From the NCBI GenBank assembly GCA_001949185.1, contig BDGG01000011.1, forward strand, positions 202,123 to 266,122: DNA of 64,000 nt, written 5' to 3'. The position numbers were made by a program, and so were the translations under genes. The notes under the pieces were generated by a model, which saw only the letters and a list, made by a program, of their open reading frames with translations, was not told where the DNA came from and searched no databases. This DNA comes from Ramazzottius varieornatus (lineage: Eukaryota > Tardigrada > Eutardigrada > Parachela > Ramazzottiidae). This document shows, in pieces, positions 44,091 to 56,596 of this stretch; the stretch's first letter is position 1, and every line of letters begins with the position of its first letter.

Positions 44091-44777
44091 CTAGGGCGGA
44101 AATTTTCGACATGTTAGACCACAAGTTAATGGAGAAATCATTCCGTTGTAGTTGAACGAACATCCAGACGGTGGAGCTCCCCTAGCGCAAAGGCATCTTT
44201 GAATAATTGTGCCACTGTTGGGCTCGCAGTTTATGATCCCCAGGCAGTCAATTGGACATGTCAACGGAGATGCTTCTCCGGCGCCGTTGAACGAGCAGTT
44301 TTTCTGCAGATCTGCAATTCTGTTGGTCACACAAGCTTCAATCTGGGCGTTCAACGCATCCGTAGGTGAAACGGTTATCGGCATCGGGATGGGGGCAGCA
44401 GTGGTAGTAGAGGTGGGAGTCTGCGTGACCGGCTGGTCGCACACCAGCAAACAGTAAAGAAGTCCTCCCGTGAGTGGGTCAATCAATGGCTGCAACCGAC
44501 AACCAATAGGCGCTAGTCCGCAAGTGGTGTTGGGGGCCGATGTAGGTGATGCAGTCGGATTGCCGGTAGTGGAACCGGTGGGGGCGGCAGTGTAGTAACC
44601 GCCTCCATTACCGCTATTTCCATACGAACCCGAGTTTGAGCCATACGAGCCCGAACTCGAACCGTACGAGCTGGAGCCAGAATTCGAGCTGTACGAGCCA
44701 TATCCAGAGTTCGGGCCATACTGGGCAAACACGGGTAAGAAAACGGTAAAGTAGACTAATACTAAAGTCCAAAGCAT
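44091..44777 (-). CDS. Secreted Ser/Gly/Tyr-rich protein with Cys-rich C terminus
   Basis: Single exon, 228 residues, family not recognised. Signal peptide MLWTLVLVYFTVFLPVFA, then about 45 residues of YGSNSGSYG-type low complexity, then Thr/Pro/Ser stretches likely to be O-glycosylated, separating a first Cys module (CGLAPIGC then LLYCLLVCD) from a C-terminal module. The C-terminal module holds two related units, NCSFNGAGEASPLTCPIDC and GCSFNYNGMISPLTCGLTC, so an internal duplication is visible. The low-complexity start recalls structural secreted proteins, such as cuticle, mucus or adhesive proteins, and the YGS pattern is shared with the linker of the serpin at 23859-25443. No catalytic motif. 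Upstream bases lack a clear TATA box. Confidence 0.75.
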   Translation of the reverse strand: MLWTLVLVYFTVFLPVFAQYGPNSGYGSYSSNSGSSSYGSSSGSYGSNSGSYGNSGNGGGYYTAAPTGSTTGNPTASPTSAPNTTCGLAPIGCRLQPLIDPLTGGLLYCLLVCDQPVTQTPTSTTTAAPIPMPITVSPTDALNAQIEACVTNRIADLQKNCSFNGAGEASPLTCPIDCLGIINCEPNSGTIIQRCLCARGAPPSGCSFNYNGMISPLTCGLTCRKFPP

Positions 44778-47700
44778 GTTAGTAGCTACAGTATCCTAAC
44801 AGTTGACGTGCTGCAGCATTGGCAGTAAACCTTGTCAAAATGATCGGTAATTTCGTTGTCGCCTTTTATGCACAATTACTTGCGTACTATCGCGTTACAA
44901 ATTCAAGCTGTGTTAAAACATCTTTTAAGGTAAAAGAACTTTAACGGACTTCGAAACAATAAAACTATGACTTATTTTGTGTGTTATTATGTCAGAAAAA
45001 ACACCACAGTTTGTTCAACCTTAACTGTTTGCCTAACACCTGGGATAGTCATTATCTCACGACCCAGGTCGCATACAGTATTGTTCTATCTTGATCGTGG
45101 CGCAATGACGAACGAAGTTATCCATAAGACGAAGAAGAAGTAGCAACGATAAACTTGAAACAAAACGTTACATTGTCTCGCATTTCCAAAAGTATACTCA
45201 TGATATAAGTACGGTAAGATTCATGGTCTGAAATTTCACGTGAGATCGCGCTCGATCGTTGTCCGCTGCGGACCGTTCACCTGTGGACATGGTTATGATC
45301 AGTTTCATACGCAGTGTGCGAGATGTTGAGTACTCGTATCGCTGTATTTGCAACTGTGTCGAGCCGGATATAAATTTTTGTACGAGGAGCAAGGTCTTAC
45401 TTTGCTCAGTGTAAAGCTTTGCTCACTTTACGTCACGAGCTATGTGTAGGCGTCTTAGGCTTCGTGACGCAGGCATGACGTACTTGACCAAAGTAATGCA
45501 GCGATTTCACTCCTCGTAACTGACGCGTTTTTGCTCATTACAAACATCTTCCATTACCACAACTGTGAAAAACCATCACGGAAAAAGTTATTTTGGGAGA
45601 AGCAGCAATCTCCTGATCCATTAAGTATTATTCGTTCAGTATTATTATTCAACGCAGGACGGCCGTAGCCCTCTACGGGAATATTACAGAGATTACTGTA
45701 CATATATAATTTTCGGAGTTTTTGTGCTTCTTCCTGGTTACCCCACGCACCGCATTTCCGGGTCTTCCGTTCAAACCAACTTACGTTTCAATCAACTGAA
45801 AGTTCTGTCGCGTTATCGCTCATGTCGGACGCGGTGTATTCCGCACTTTCTTTAATTTACGTAAAGCCATATAGAAGTCATTAAGGAAAGCTACTACGGA
45901 CTTCCGACAAGAGCTCCTAAATGAGTAATTCCACTTTTCATATCATAACAGACCCGAAATGACCAAAAGTAGAATCACTCATTACGGAGCTCTTGTCAGA
46001 AGTCCGTAATGGCTCTCTGTAATGAAGTGGAATCGATGCACAAGACCTTGCTCCTCGTACTGCGTACTGCATGTTTCGATATATCATATCCGATGCTTGG
46101 TGGGATACAGCCGCTGAAATCTCTTGCTTCTAGAACGTAACGAGAAGCTCTATACAACAAAAATAACCATAACGAAACGTACTCAGTTGTATACCACTTT
46201 GTTGTCGAGACGATGGACGACAGATCCCTAAGGAAGCCGAAAGCCGTGGGGAAGAAAGTGGTGTGGGTCGTTGAACGAAAGAACCCCGTCGAAAGTTGAG
46301 AGGAGGAAGAGAAAGCGTAAACTTAATAATGATCACGGCAGAGTGCAGTATCATTCGGTTACGATGGCGCCCAAACGCGTCAATCATAGCACGCATTGAA
46401 CGGAGAAGAAGGAAGAAGGACGAAGGGGCCGTCTGGATCTGGATGGACCGAAGGGGATGCCTTATAAGTTAGGTCAATTGCCTGGTGGAAAAAAAGCGGA
46501 TTTGTGGGTAGATCGGCTCTCTTTACCAGAGCCGCCGCTCGAAAGAGCAGTGGCGGAGTTTTTATTGATTTCGATCATCGTAAGAGGCAATTTTCGGGCA
46601 TTCAGGGTTAGTGTACGCGGGTCAAAAAGCCGCTCGACTGATCGTCGAGTAAAACGCACCCAGTGGCACTATCTAGACCCACAGTATTGGCCTGTCGGAT
46701 CATGAGCGAACACTACTGTTCATGGCAGTGACTGCTATGTGCTACATATACTTTAGCGTTTACATCAGCGCGTTCTTCTGCTGTACTGTGCAACGATACG
46801 AAAAATTGAATCTTTTCTCTCTTAACTTTTTGTTATTGTTGTGAAGGCATATAGTTTTACCGGAAGTGGACAAATATGTCATATGGCATCACCATAAGAT
46901 TTCACGCATTTACCATTCGTTTCTTCGGAATTACAGTATTGGCCTGTCGGAATTTTGATGAATAATATGGGTTTCGGCGGCCGAATTCCGTAACGATCTT
47001 TTTTGCTTCCGAACTACCCTTTTCTGACATCAAGTTGTTGCGAATATCCAAGGCCATTGCGCGGTCAGTTTGCCGTACCTCGCCGTGGCTCGAAGTCTCA
47101 AAAAACTGTTCGCCCTTTTGGCAACATGCTCCAGAAGATTTCAGGGGTGACTAATAGCGCGAACCCCCAGGCCTGGGGGTTCGATGTCGAAACGATTGTA
47201 TGACTGCAGTTTTATACTATGTTGCATCATTATGACGTCAAAACTTTTTCGGTCAGAGATTCGAAACCCCTCTGGATTTTCCTTACGTAGACGTTTGACC
47301 AGTGGTCAGATGGACCAACGGACTTCAGCATCGTGTTCCCCGATGTGTGTTACACAAGATAGCATCATCAGTTCAAGTTTGCCCTTGGGGTTCCAAAACT
47401 TTGAACTCGTTTCGTTTGAACAATTTGCCCACTGATCGATCGTTACGGAATTCGGGTGCCGAAACCCATATTTCATTTGGATATCTGATCGGAATACAAA
47501 GTGCATCTGTACCGTAAATAGATGAGTTATCCCCATGTACCGCAGAAGAATTTGTAGAGAAGGAGTATCGGTTTTGCTGATGCATGCATCGATTGTATGA
47601 GGAATGCCAGCCAGTAGCAGGAACGGCGATAACATGCTGTTGGAACAGAACACTTTTGCCAACAATGACGTGCCAAATCCAAAACCTATTTTGGATGATT

Positions 47701-47962
47701 TTAGTAAGTGGTTCCCTTACAGTTCACCGACGTAGAGCTATGAAGTCTGTCGTGGTCGATTCGACCGGTTACCGTACGCTGGTTGCACGGGAGTGTGGCG
47801 CACTGAACGGCACAAGATGTTGAGTACAACCTTCCGTATGATATCTGAGCGGCGCAGCGGTAATTCGATCACGTGGTTGTTGATCGGCATTGGTCGATGA
47901 GAATACGCGTGATGATGATGTCATGGTTTGTTTGATCGGAATATCTTTGCATCTTCTTTTAG
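44778..47962. other. 3.2-kb gene-free stretch upstream of dystrobrevin
   Basis: Contains the inverted repeats listed separately (45380-46060) and a 19-bp direct repeat ACAGTATTGGCCTGTCGGA at 46681-46699 and 46934-46952. The 5' exon(s) of dystrobrevin, expected to encode a short leader before exon 47963, should lie here or further left; I could not identify them. Confidence 0.4.
45380..46060. repeat. Nested inverted repeats (probable foldback/MITE)
   Basis: Outer arms share TACGAGGAGCAAGGTCTT (about 45379-45396) and its inverted copy AAGACCTTGCTCCTCGTA (about 46043-46060). Inside, 45870-45930 and 45965-46025 are roughly 60-bp inverted arms containing TACGGACTT, GACAAGAGCTCC and ATGAGT. No target duplication could be fixed with confidence. 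Confidence 0.5.
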
Positions 47963-50900
47963 ATGCTCAAGATCTCAACGCGATCCGTTTTTCCGCATAC
48001 CGAACAGCATGCAAGCTCCTGTACATCCAGAAGAAGACCTGCTGTGAGTATACTATATCCATCTTCAAGTGTTTGAAGACTAAACAGTTTAGAGGGGACT
48101 AAACGTGGTTATTAGCACGGCTGGTGTTGAAGTGGTGTCTTGAAGTGGGTACTTGTCCCTCTTGTAGTGCATCTTCTGGACCTTGTCAATATGATTGAGA
48201 TCATCTCGCGCCAGTCCAACCTGGAGTCTCACGATCTCACCGCCGAGATTACCGCTGGTCAACTGCGCGGGATCCTGCATAAAATGTTTACGCAGCTGAA
48301 TCAGCGTGTGCCCGTCAACAGTGGAGTTCGTATCGACCAGTGGACAGAATGGCTCCTGTATTGGCTTCTTGCCGCCTACGATGCGTCCGGCTCGGGTTCT
48401 GTCCGACTCTTTGCCCTCAAAATTGCTTTGGCCCTTCTTTGTTACGGCAAGCTCAAGGATAAACTAACGTGTAAGTAGACGCCGCAATCGATACACTCCT
48501 TAATCGAATTTTGCTCACTATAGAGTGCTATGACGTCACAGGTTTTTCGTGTTCGGCTTTGCTGTGATGTGGTTAAACCGTGGTCCCGCCCACTAACCAA
48601 AATGGCTGGCACGGCCTTGACATTGGGTTTCTTGGTATCCCGTCAGATGGCGCCACCAATTTCATTTAGTGGGGTCTCCGTTTGATTGTTTTATCTTAAA
48701 AATGGACCTGCAAATTTCATATGATCGAGCAATCAGTGATTTAGCAAAACCTATCCCCATGTGGTTTTTTGGAGATGCAGGATCATGTTCAGTTTAGAAG
48801 TGCGATGTGGACTTCAGTGATACGTTCACCGTTGCTGACATTTCGGCAAATGCTTCGGCTGCGCAAGAATTAATCTGTTTGCGTCTTGCAGATATTTTCG
48901 GACTTCTGTGCGGTGAAGAGGGCATTGCCATCCCCCAACTTCTGGACAATTTCCTCCACGTTGTCTTGCAGCTCCCTCGCGCTTGTGGAGAAGGCCCTTC
49001 TTTCGCCTACTCTGCCTCGACTTACGCGGACTGTTTCCCTACACAGCGACCCATCCACTCGGAAGACTTTGTAGATCTCCTTACCGGCGTTGAACCCGGT
49101 CCGCCACCTGTGGTTTGGTTGAACTTAATGCACAGCATTAGTCAAGCTCAATCAGGTAGGTACAAAAGATGAACTTTTGAATCAAAATTCGATTGTTGAC
49201 ATTAACGAAGAGATGGGCGTCCAAAACGTACAAGATCGTCCTTTCAAGTGGCACAGGTTTTCATTGTTACTGGCTGGTAGTGTGCGCCACTTGATATTGT
49301 TCTCTTTTTGTCCAGTGCAACACAACGTCCATTGCAACTCATGCCATAGGAACGGCTTTCAAGGTTTCCGGTACAGGTGTCAGCAATGTCCTAACTACCA
49401 GTCCTGCCAAGACTGCTTCTGGAAGGGTCGGGTCAATGGCCGTCATACCTTGGAGCATGAAATGAAGGAAACTTCCAGCACGCATGTAAGTGAAGCCAAG
49501 ACGGCAGTTGTTTGCTTATTCGGCACATCCTCCTCTTTCACTCCTAGCCTCCAGGAGCTCGCTGTCAGTATCGACATGCTTTTTTGGAGGTCTGTTTAAT
49601 AGTTTGCATCGGGTCGATAAACGACAGATTGCGCTTGACATGCGATGCTAATGTGAATGCGCACAGCTGCTTGTGGTGATTGATGAACAGCCAGTACTTC
49701 CTTTCGTGGAATCGTGCAAGGAATGCACTCGATACGGACTGTTGTGGGTTCGCAGCACAAGGGTTACTTTCGCTGTGGCCCACGAAGAAAAGATCGTATT
49801 GTAATCGTAGCATGGCCGACTAAATTTTTCATGGGTTTTAGCCGAGTTTGTGGAGTTCGATCCAATCGCTTGTACTGTACATCGTACTAAATAGGCGTGC
49901 TATGGAGCTTCAGTCTGTGCATGAGAATGTTTCCGAGGGAGAGTGTTAAAGAGCATCGTTTATCGATTTGCAGAAGTCACCTGCTAGACAGCTGAGCCAT
50001 TCGTTGCGACGCTCCTTCCGCCGCAGTAAGAGTCCTCGTTCGCGTCTGATAGCGGCCAGTGGACAACCTTATTCCCTGAGTGCCACCGCTTCGCCGGAAC
50101 CGACTAAAAAAGCTTTACAATCGTATGTTCATTCTTGCTAGATTATTCGCTGAACCCGCTGTTGTGATAACAAAGTGCGTGAACTGCTGTATGACATTGT
50201 GTTCTGCTTGAAAGGATTTCCGGAATGTTGCCCCTGTACAACGGAACTTATTCCAATCGCAGCCCTTCCGATTACAACCATGGAACTTATGGAACACTTG
50301 GCCGACAACAACGGTACCGTTTACTATCTCATCTTCTTCATAAGAACTTTGAACATCAAACGAAAGCATGCTTTCAACGCCGTTTTAGGAAACGGCAGTC
50401 TCATTCATAAAAACAATTTCACCGCAAAACAAAACGTATCTTGGAACCGTGTTTTAGAGCTAGTTTTTTGCGTAATCCAGACAGTCCACTCGTAGGTTTA
50501 ATTTCCGTGCAAACCGTCGTTGATGTGTTCTACAGTTGTTTTTGTTGTAAATATTTTTTCTCTGTGGGTGTAGGCGTCCATCGATGATGGACACGCCGGG
50601 ATCACAAGACGATGAGCATGTCTTGATAGCTCGCTACGCGGCCATGTTACAGAACCAACAAGCCGGTCACACGGGCCATAATGGCCTTCCACCAGCATCT
50701 CATCAGAACGGCACATCATCTCGACGTCTGCCCCAAATACCCCCACAGCACAACACACAAGTCAACATGGACCACATTCCCACGAGCTTTCCCAATCCCC
50801 TGCCTCCGCCACCATACTCGCAGCCGCCACAAGCCCTCAGCTCCAGCACACAGAATGTCATGATGCAGCAGTCACAGGACGGCGGCAGTAAAGAACAGAT

Positions 50901-52144
50901 TATCGCCGAACTGGAAGCCCGTAATAGGTTCGTCTTCCATCCTCCGAATTAAAGCAGTGAATCTTAGATTAGTGTCTAATTTGATTCCAAGCTGAGATAA
51001 TCAGTGCTGACTGGTTTCTAACCAATAACTTGGCTTCATCGTACTTCGAAAGAGTAAAATTTTGGAGTTTCAACCCAAAAAATATTTCTCTCTTCTTAGT
51101 TTTGAAACGTATCGAGCTTTTTATGATTGCAGCATATTTAATTTTTTTTTGATTTTTTTCAGGGAGATATTGCGGGAGATAGCGCGAATGCGCCGGGAGC
51201 AAATGACCAACTCGCAAATTCTGCACAGTAGTAGCCGTCCGATGTCTTCCTCCGTCAACCTTCTCAACGAACTGAAGGCCCTCCGACTACGTAAAGACGA
51301 GCTGGAATCGCACATGATCCATCTACGTGACAATCGTAAACATTTGATGGACGTGAGTAACCGACTTTGCTCCTTTTCGCGTAAAGAACGTGCTTCTGCC
51401 CACATCCACTCGATATCGAACTAACAAAAGTTTACATGGGTAACTGTGGTTACTCCAGAGCTCAGTCAATAAATTCCTGTACATTTTTAGCAACTGGAGA
51501 TATGGATGAAGCGTCTGAAAGTATCGCATTCCTCGCGTTCCCCACCGACGAGTTTAGCTAGCCCGCGCTCGCAGTCGGCCAGCGGTCGTAAATACTCGAC
51601 ACTCCCGCGGATGGGCCATCGGAGTCCCACGCCACAGCTGACGCTGGCGGAGAGGAGTCAGCACGGCGGAAGCCAGAACTGGCAAGCTGATTTGCTGTCG
51701 GCAGCCGATTCGGTGACCAATGCCATGAAATCCCTCGTTCGAGAACTTAACTCTGGTACGTGCTATCATCTTTTCCATGGATAAGAAATATCGTAGGAAA
51801 TTGTCGTCGGGTGGAACCATTCGTCGTTGAATGACGGCCAGAACAGTTGAGCCATCGGGAAGCTGGAAAAGGAATGTTAGCTGCGGGCCATTGTAACTCA
51901 AATGCTTTTCGAACTGATGGGTTCCTTCCTTGTAGAAGACGACAGCGAGTTCGCCACGGCCATGACGATGCACGGTAACGGCGCTGCGCTAGGTGGCGGT
52001 ACTGGTGGCCGGAAGAGTGTCAAACTGTACACAGTACCTACAGTCTATCCCAGCGACGACGAAGTTTACAACAACTCCCCTTCAGCTTCTCATTATTACA
52101 ATTCTGATACTTCAAATACTCAGTTCAATAGTTTACCCAGGTAA
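47963..52144 (+). CDS. Dystrobrevin (5' incomplete)
   Basis: Cytoplasmic scaffold of the dystrophin-glycoprotein complex, binding dystrophin by coiled coils and syntrophin. Ten exons: 47963-48043, 48168-48470, 48892-49155, 49316-49485, 49974-50122, 50215-50313, 50574-50927, 51163-51352, 51491-51755, 51936-52144; all phases close to about 693 residues plus an unseen start. Order: EF-hand region 1 (DLNAIRFSAYRTACKLLYIQ), EF-hand region 2 (RIDQWTEWLLYWLLAAYDAS), then a ZZ zinc finger (CNSCHRNGFQGFRYRCQQC, CQDCFWKGR, His pair at the end), a Ser/Arg linker, EHVLIARYAAML, and coiled coils (IAELEARNREILREIARMRR, LRLRKDELESHMIHLRD). WQADLLSAADSVTNAMKSLV matches the conserved C-terminal helix. No spectrin repeats or actin-binding domain precede it, so this is dystrobrevin and not dystrophin. 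The stop sits at AGG-TAA, which also resembles a donor, so a further exon is possible. Confidence 0.93.
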
Positions 52145-52486
52145 CTTGCGATTGCACTTCCTGTAAACTATCTATTTCTGTTCTGTTTTTCATCTTAGTT
52201 TGGTTGCTTGATTTTCGGGTTTAAGTCGTGGACGTAATTTATGCCAAAGTGTCGGGATTCGTCCGGGTGTACTGTATTTTATATTTTGAGTCAGCCAAGA
52301 ATACTTTGGCAGAATAAAGTATTCGTGATCGATCTGTGTGTGCGGTCTATCTGACAAATAAATTATTTTCTTCGGAGAAGAAAGAGCGGGTCTAACGAAA
52401 GGCATCGTGCAGATTGCAGAACAATACCTGTCCTCACAAACTGGGGAAAGCAATAGATTAATCACAAGGTTCGAGATAATATCGTA
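52145..52486. other. Gap between convergent dystrobrevin and nuclear receptor
   Basis: Shared 3' flank; an AATAAA-like signal for plus (AATAAATTATTT near 52361) is visible. No gene. Confidence 0.4.
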
Positions 52487-54448
52487 TCAACCGCAAGATT
52501 TCGGGATGGTCAACAGTCGCTGCACGTCTTCCCTGTCCACCGGTCCACGCAGCGGGGCATGGCTCAGGTCCGCTGTCATGATAATCTTTCTGTTTATCTC
52601 GTTGATGCCAGAGAACTGTGAGACGAGCTGCAATACAGATTTGCTTTTCAGTCCGAAGTTCTTTTGGAAGCTTGTAGCCTGCTTCGCAAGACTTTGAAGA
52701 ACGCGACAGAATATTCTCTATCGAAAACATTTCGGGAAAATTCCGTGTTTTCCCGTCAACTTGATACGGATGGCCGGAAAACCAGTCGTTCTCGCACGTC
52801 TTGTTGGATAATCAAATTGCAAACTCACCTGACGCAATTTTTCAGCCACGTTAGGTCGGTGAGCGCTGGCACTTTCAAGCGACCTCAGCAGAGTTTCCAG
52901 ATAATGGGCGAGAAGGAAATCGATATAAGGACGGTTTGCCAGTAAATCTGACTGGTCTGCTGGAAAACAGTGCGATAACAAAGGAAATCAATGCCGGATT
53001 GATGGAATACTTGGTGTCGACGTGAAGGTACATCGACCGCGGTTTTTACCTGTCTTTAGCAAGCCCACAGCCAGCAAGGCAAAGCGCTCCGTTAACGTCA
53101 GCTGCAGACTGTTGATTTCCGATGTGAAATGAAAGAGGAATTCCAGGAACTTGTCGGATACATTCGTAGCCGTGATATCCATCCAGTAACGGCAGTAGTG
53201 GAGGTCGTGCGGACCGATCGGATGGTAGATTTCCTTGTCGCGATAACACTTTGAGTTCATTATCTGCAAATCTTAGTTATTTTCGGCTTTCAAAACACAT
53301 CAATGAAACATACAGGAGAAAAGTCTGACGTACCCAAAATGAGATTAGCCATCGGTCCTTGATGAGATACGACTGGTCTCCTACGTTCATCTCTGCGAAG
53401 CCCGCAAGGCCCAACGCAAAGCGCGCCACCTTATCTCCGAAGTAAGAGACCATTTCTTGGATGTAGACCAGCATTTGCTCCAGTGATGTCTGCGGTTGAT
53501 ACTGTAAACGAACCAGAGAGATCCCATCTGGTTACGAAAAAGCGAGTTGCGTGGTTTCTTCAGGCTTACCGGGACGTTTCCCAGTTCATAGGTTTCCTTA
53601 ACGAAGTTTTCGTACCGGATGTAATGCTCCAAAAAGACATCGACGCCGATTTGATGGACGGAATTTAAACTATCCTCCAACACGGTATTCTTCGCCTTGA
53701 GCAGGCCCCAATAACGGTGCACGGCCGAAGGTCGACGGGTTACCACGCTCGAAGGATGAGGGCTGTTCTCCGACATGCCCGTCCCAGCCGATGGCGACAC
53801 AGGGTTCTCCAAGTACTGCGCTGCCAGATCTTGCAAAAACCCTGCCCAGCTCTCGTGAATGACAACGGGCAGTGCCGCATCTTCCTGGATTTCCTGCGGC
53901 AAGGAACGTGGGGGCGAGACAGGCAAGACGGCCACCTCGGAGCATGGGGCAATGTACGAGAGATCGCTGCTGCTTGTGCGACTGTGTCCAGAGTCCGCTG
54001 TGGGAAATTCAACACCCGGAAAGAAGTTACCACTCGTCTGGGAGGCTTCAGAAGGGGTGGAAGGTTGGTCGACGAATAACGGGTGGTGAAAATTCCCTGA
54101 GTTTCCTGATCCTAAAAACGGCAGCAGCGACCAAACCTTTATCCATCAATTAATACTTTTTTCGTGCTACGAGGGCGAAGTTGTAAAGTTAGCCGGCCGG
54201 CGGTGCCCCGATTGATCAACAGCGTACAAAAAAGCGACAAAATGGCCTGAAAAGTGACTGGTTTCAGGCCAGATATTCACCACCACCGCAGAATGCAGCT
54301 AGATGGTTCCAGGCCTGACGCAGGCCTGATCATGAAACATTTTTCAGCTATTTTCTGGTTGGAAAAACCTGAAGACTTTCACAGATCTGTTGAAAGTCAG
54401 TGGGCACTCATGTACACGCAGCTGAGACAAGGAGAGGCTTAAGACGGA

Positions 54449-54482
<34 letters not shown>

Positions 54483-56596
54483 ACGAGAGTACTCGGGAAG
54501 AATGGTCTGCACAAAGAACAAAGTGATAACTCTCAACTAGCTAGTGGTTCTGACCACTGGGAAGGCCGAGCAGAAGCAAAGAAGCACAAGTCTTGCGAGC
54601 AAAAACTTTTGCTACTCGTATCAAGTTGCGCACTTGTTTTCAGTACAGAGGTTGCGATATCTGAAAGCCCGAAGAATCTGATCGTCCATTAAAATCTCGA
54701 CAGACTTAAAAGGGCCTCGCTTTGCTCTGCCTGATAATTGACCAAACGCAACACGGGCATTCACCACCCACCGTGATCGACAGTGGCCAAGTCATTCGTC
54801 CAAATATCCTCTCGCGGTCTCGGGGTTCCGGCTTGCAGCATAAATTTTCTACTTAAGTTAGAGCAAACCAAAAATTCCGAAAGATGAGTTCGACCAGCGA
54901 ATGAGACTAACTGAGGCAGGAGTCTCGAATTTTGAGGATTCAAGCCATTATTATAGCGGTGCCGAACACAACGAAATTCGAAAGGCAGAAAAACGAAAAA
55001 ACTCATCGAAGTTGGCCTATGCGACCAACGTGCACTATGCAGCGTAATCCGTAGGCCTCGTGCCTATGCCGTATCGACAGCATAGACTCGTGATAGGGGC
55101 TGTTGTGTATTTGCTCTTTGGCCAGACGCGCACAACGATCGAGCTCGCTTGCGCAAATGCATCGGTACACTCGGAGGTTGATCAGCTTACCACCAGAAAT
55201 TCCACTTCTGGACGATTTCTTACTAGAAACTAGCCGAAGAAATTTTAATTGTCTAGGAGGATAGCGTTTATGCCACTTCTCACTTTATTCCGGCCTGCGT
55301 CACAACTTCCAAGCAGCTTCAGGACCTGGATTATCAATGGGGGCCGGAGTACTGTAATGCTTTATGAACTTCGCGAAGGATGTTATAGTGCGCTGTAGGG
55401 TTTACGGGTATGATGACGCATACAGCACACGCTTGCAATGACGTCATTCGCGACGTTCATGAAGTATTACAGTACGTGAAGTTAGCCACCGAATAATAGG
55501 AGTAGGCCATAAAAAGCCCTACGGTACATAAGATGCGACTAAGTTTACAACCTCAGCCTACGCCGGCCAACTATACAACTTTTCCCTCGTAGTGCTTTTT
55601 TTCATCGGAGAGTATTTTTTGCGAGCGTGGCAAACCGACTTGACACGGGGACTTGATCAAAGTGGCGCACTCTTCCGGCCGATACTACTGGGGAGGTGCG
55701 CCACTACATGCTGCACTCTTGTCGGGTCTATTCGCCGAGCTTCCGTTTTCACAAATTTACTACCTCGAGCGGTCGATTTGTGCGGTGCCGGAGAACCACC
55801 TTTGGCTTGGGAATGGGGCGAACTTCGTCTTTCGGCCTCGTTTATCGTAGGAGTATGGTGTCGCGTGCATTCTACGCTCGAGGCCGTTATGCTAGGGGTA
55901 TCAGGTAACGATGGTCGCGGGGGAGATGTGGACTCTGTGGATTCACTCGAAAACAGCGTTGTCAACTTCGGAGTGCGGCCAAGACGGATAGCTATGATAA
56001 CAATTATTGATTTAGTCTTGATGCAAGCATAGGAAATACTAAAGACTTCCACTTCAAGGTACTGGTACCTTCTAAACTCATCCCTTCATGCAGACATTTC
56101 TGAAACCGGCAGGCCTTGCACCGGTGTCGCGTCTGTACATTCATGATGCAGTTTCCTCCAAAGTAACATTTGTACTGAGTATGTTTACCCAGGTAGCGTT
56201 TGAAGAAGACCTGTAGTACAAGGTGTTATTGTGAAGAACTGACAGCGTAATCGCTCAAAGCTTTCTCACGTAACAGCATGACGCAAGTCTGTTACTGCTT
56301 GTTTTTATTAATGATCTCTTTAATTGGAAACAGGACAGTGCGCGCTGTACTCTTTCCCTGCTCCATCACATAATTTCAAAACATGTCAATAAGCAGGCCT
56401 CAAACAGAACACTGACACCTTTTTCTTTCTAACAATGCATACAGAAAAACTGAACGAAGTATTTCGTCTTTTCCTTATCGAAATGTTGGTTTTGACTTCA
56501 TGATAAACGTACCTTGCAGCCTTCGCATGTGGTAACGCCGTAGTGCAATCCGGTCGCCTTCGCTTCACAAATACGACAAGCTTTGGGGTTCGACAT
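52487..56596 (-). CDS. Nuclear receptor with DBD and LBD, NR1-like
   Basis: Ligand-type transcription factor. Eight exons on minus: 56596-56513, 56210-56069, 55991-55689, 54111-53570, 53501-53334, 53263-53050, 52959-52829, 52678-52487; all phases close to 591 residues. Zinc finger 1 (CRICEAKATGLHYGVTTC, EGCK) and finger 2 (YKCYFGGNCIMN, CKACRFQKC) are complete, with P-box EGCKV rather than the common EGCKG. The T-box reads GMSLEAIRLGRTPKL, as in NR1 members. A long Ser/Thr/Pro-rich hinge of about 200 residues follows, split by a 1.6-kb intron. The LBD shows FAEMNVGDQSYLIKDRW (helix 3-5 signature) and DLLANRPYIDFLLAHYLETL (helix 10). A clear AF-2 helix is not obvious at the end (DREDVQRLLTIPKSCG). 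The N-terminal A/B domain is nearly absent. Subfamily cannot be named with confidence. Confidence 0.92.
54449..54485. repeat. (GT)n(GA)n microsatellite
   Basis: Uninterrupted GT repeats pass directly into GA repeats inside the large hinge intron of the nuclear-receptor gene. Confidence 0.9.
55352..55472. mobile_element. 121-bp MITE, Tc1/mariner-like ends (copy 2)
   Basis: Ends CTGTAATGCTTTATGAACTT and AACGTTCATGAAGTATTACAG form an imperfect inverted repeat of about 30 bp; TA flanks both sides (55350-55351, 55473-55474). It shares ends and the TGACGCATACAGCACAC interior with 26110-26229. It lies in the large intron of the nuclear-receptor gene. Confidence 0.8.

Noticed and set aside
46130-46396. 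88-codon minus open frame upstream of dystrobrevin as its first exon
   Set aside because: No resemblance to the short dystrobrevin leader and no in-phase donor.
47963-52144. Dystrophin
   Set aside because: No spectrin repeats or WW domain before the EF-hand region, and the C-terminal LIARYAA and AADSVTNAMKSLV segments are dystrobrevin features.
55592-56032. 146-codon plus-strand open frame
   Set aside because: Opposite the hinge exon of the nuclear receptor, where splice phases and the T-box support the minus strand.
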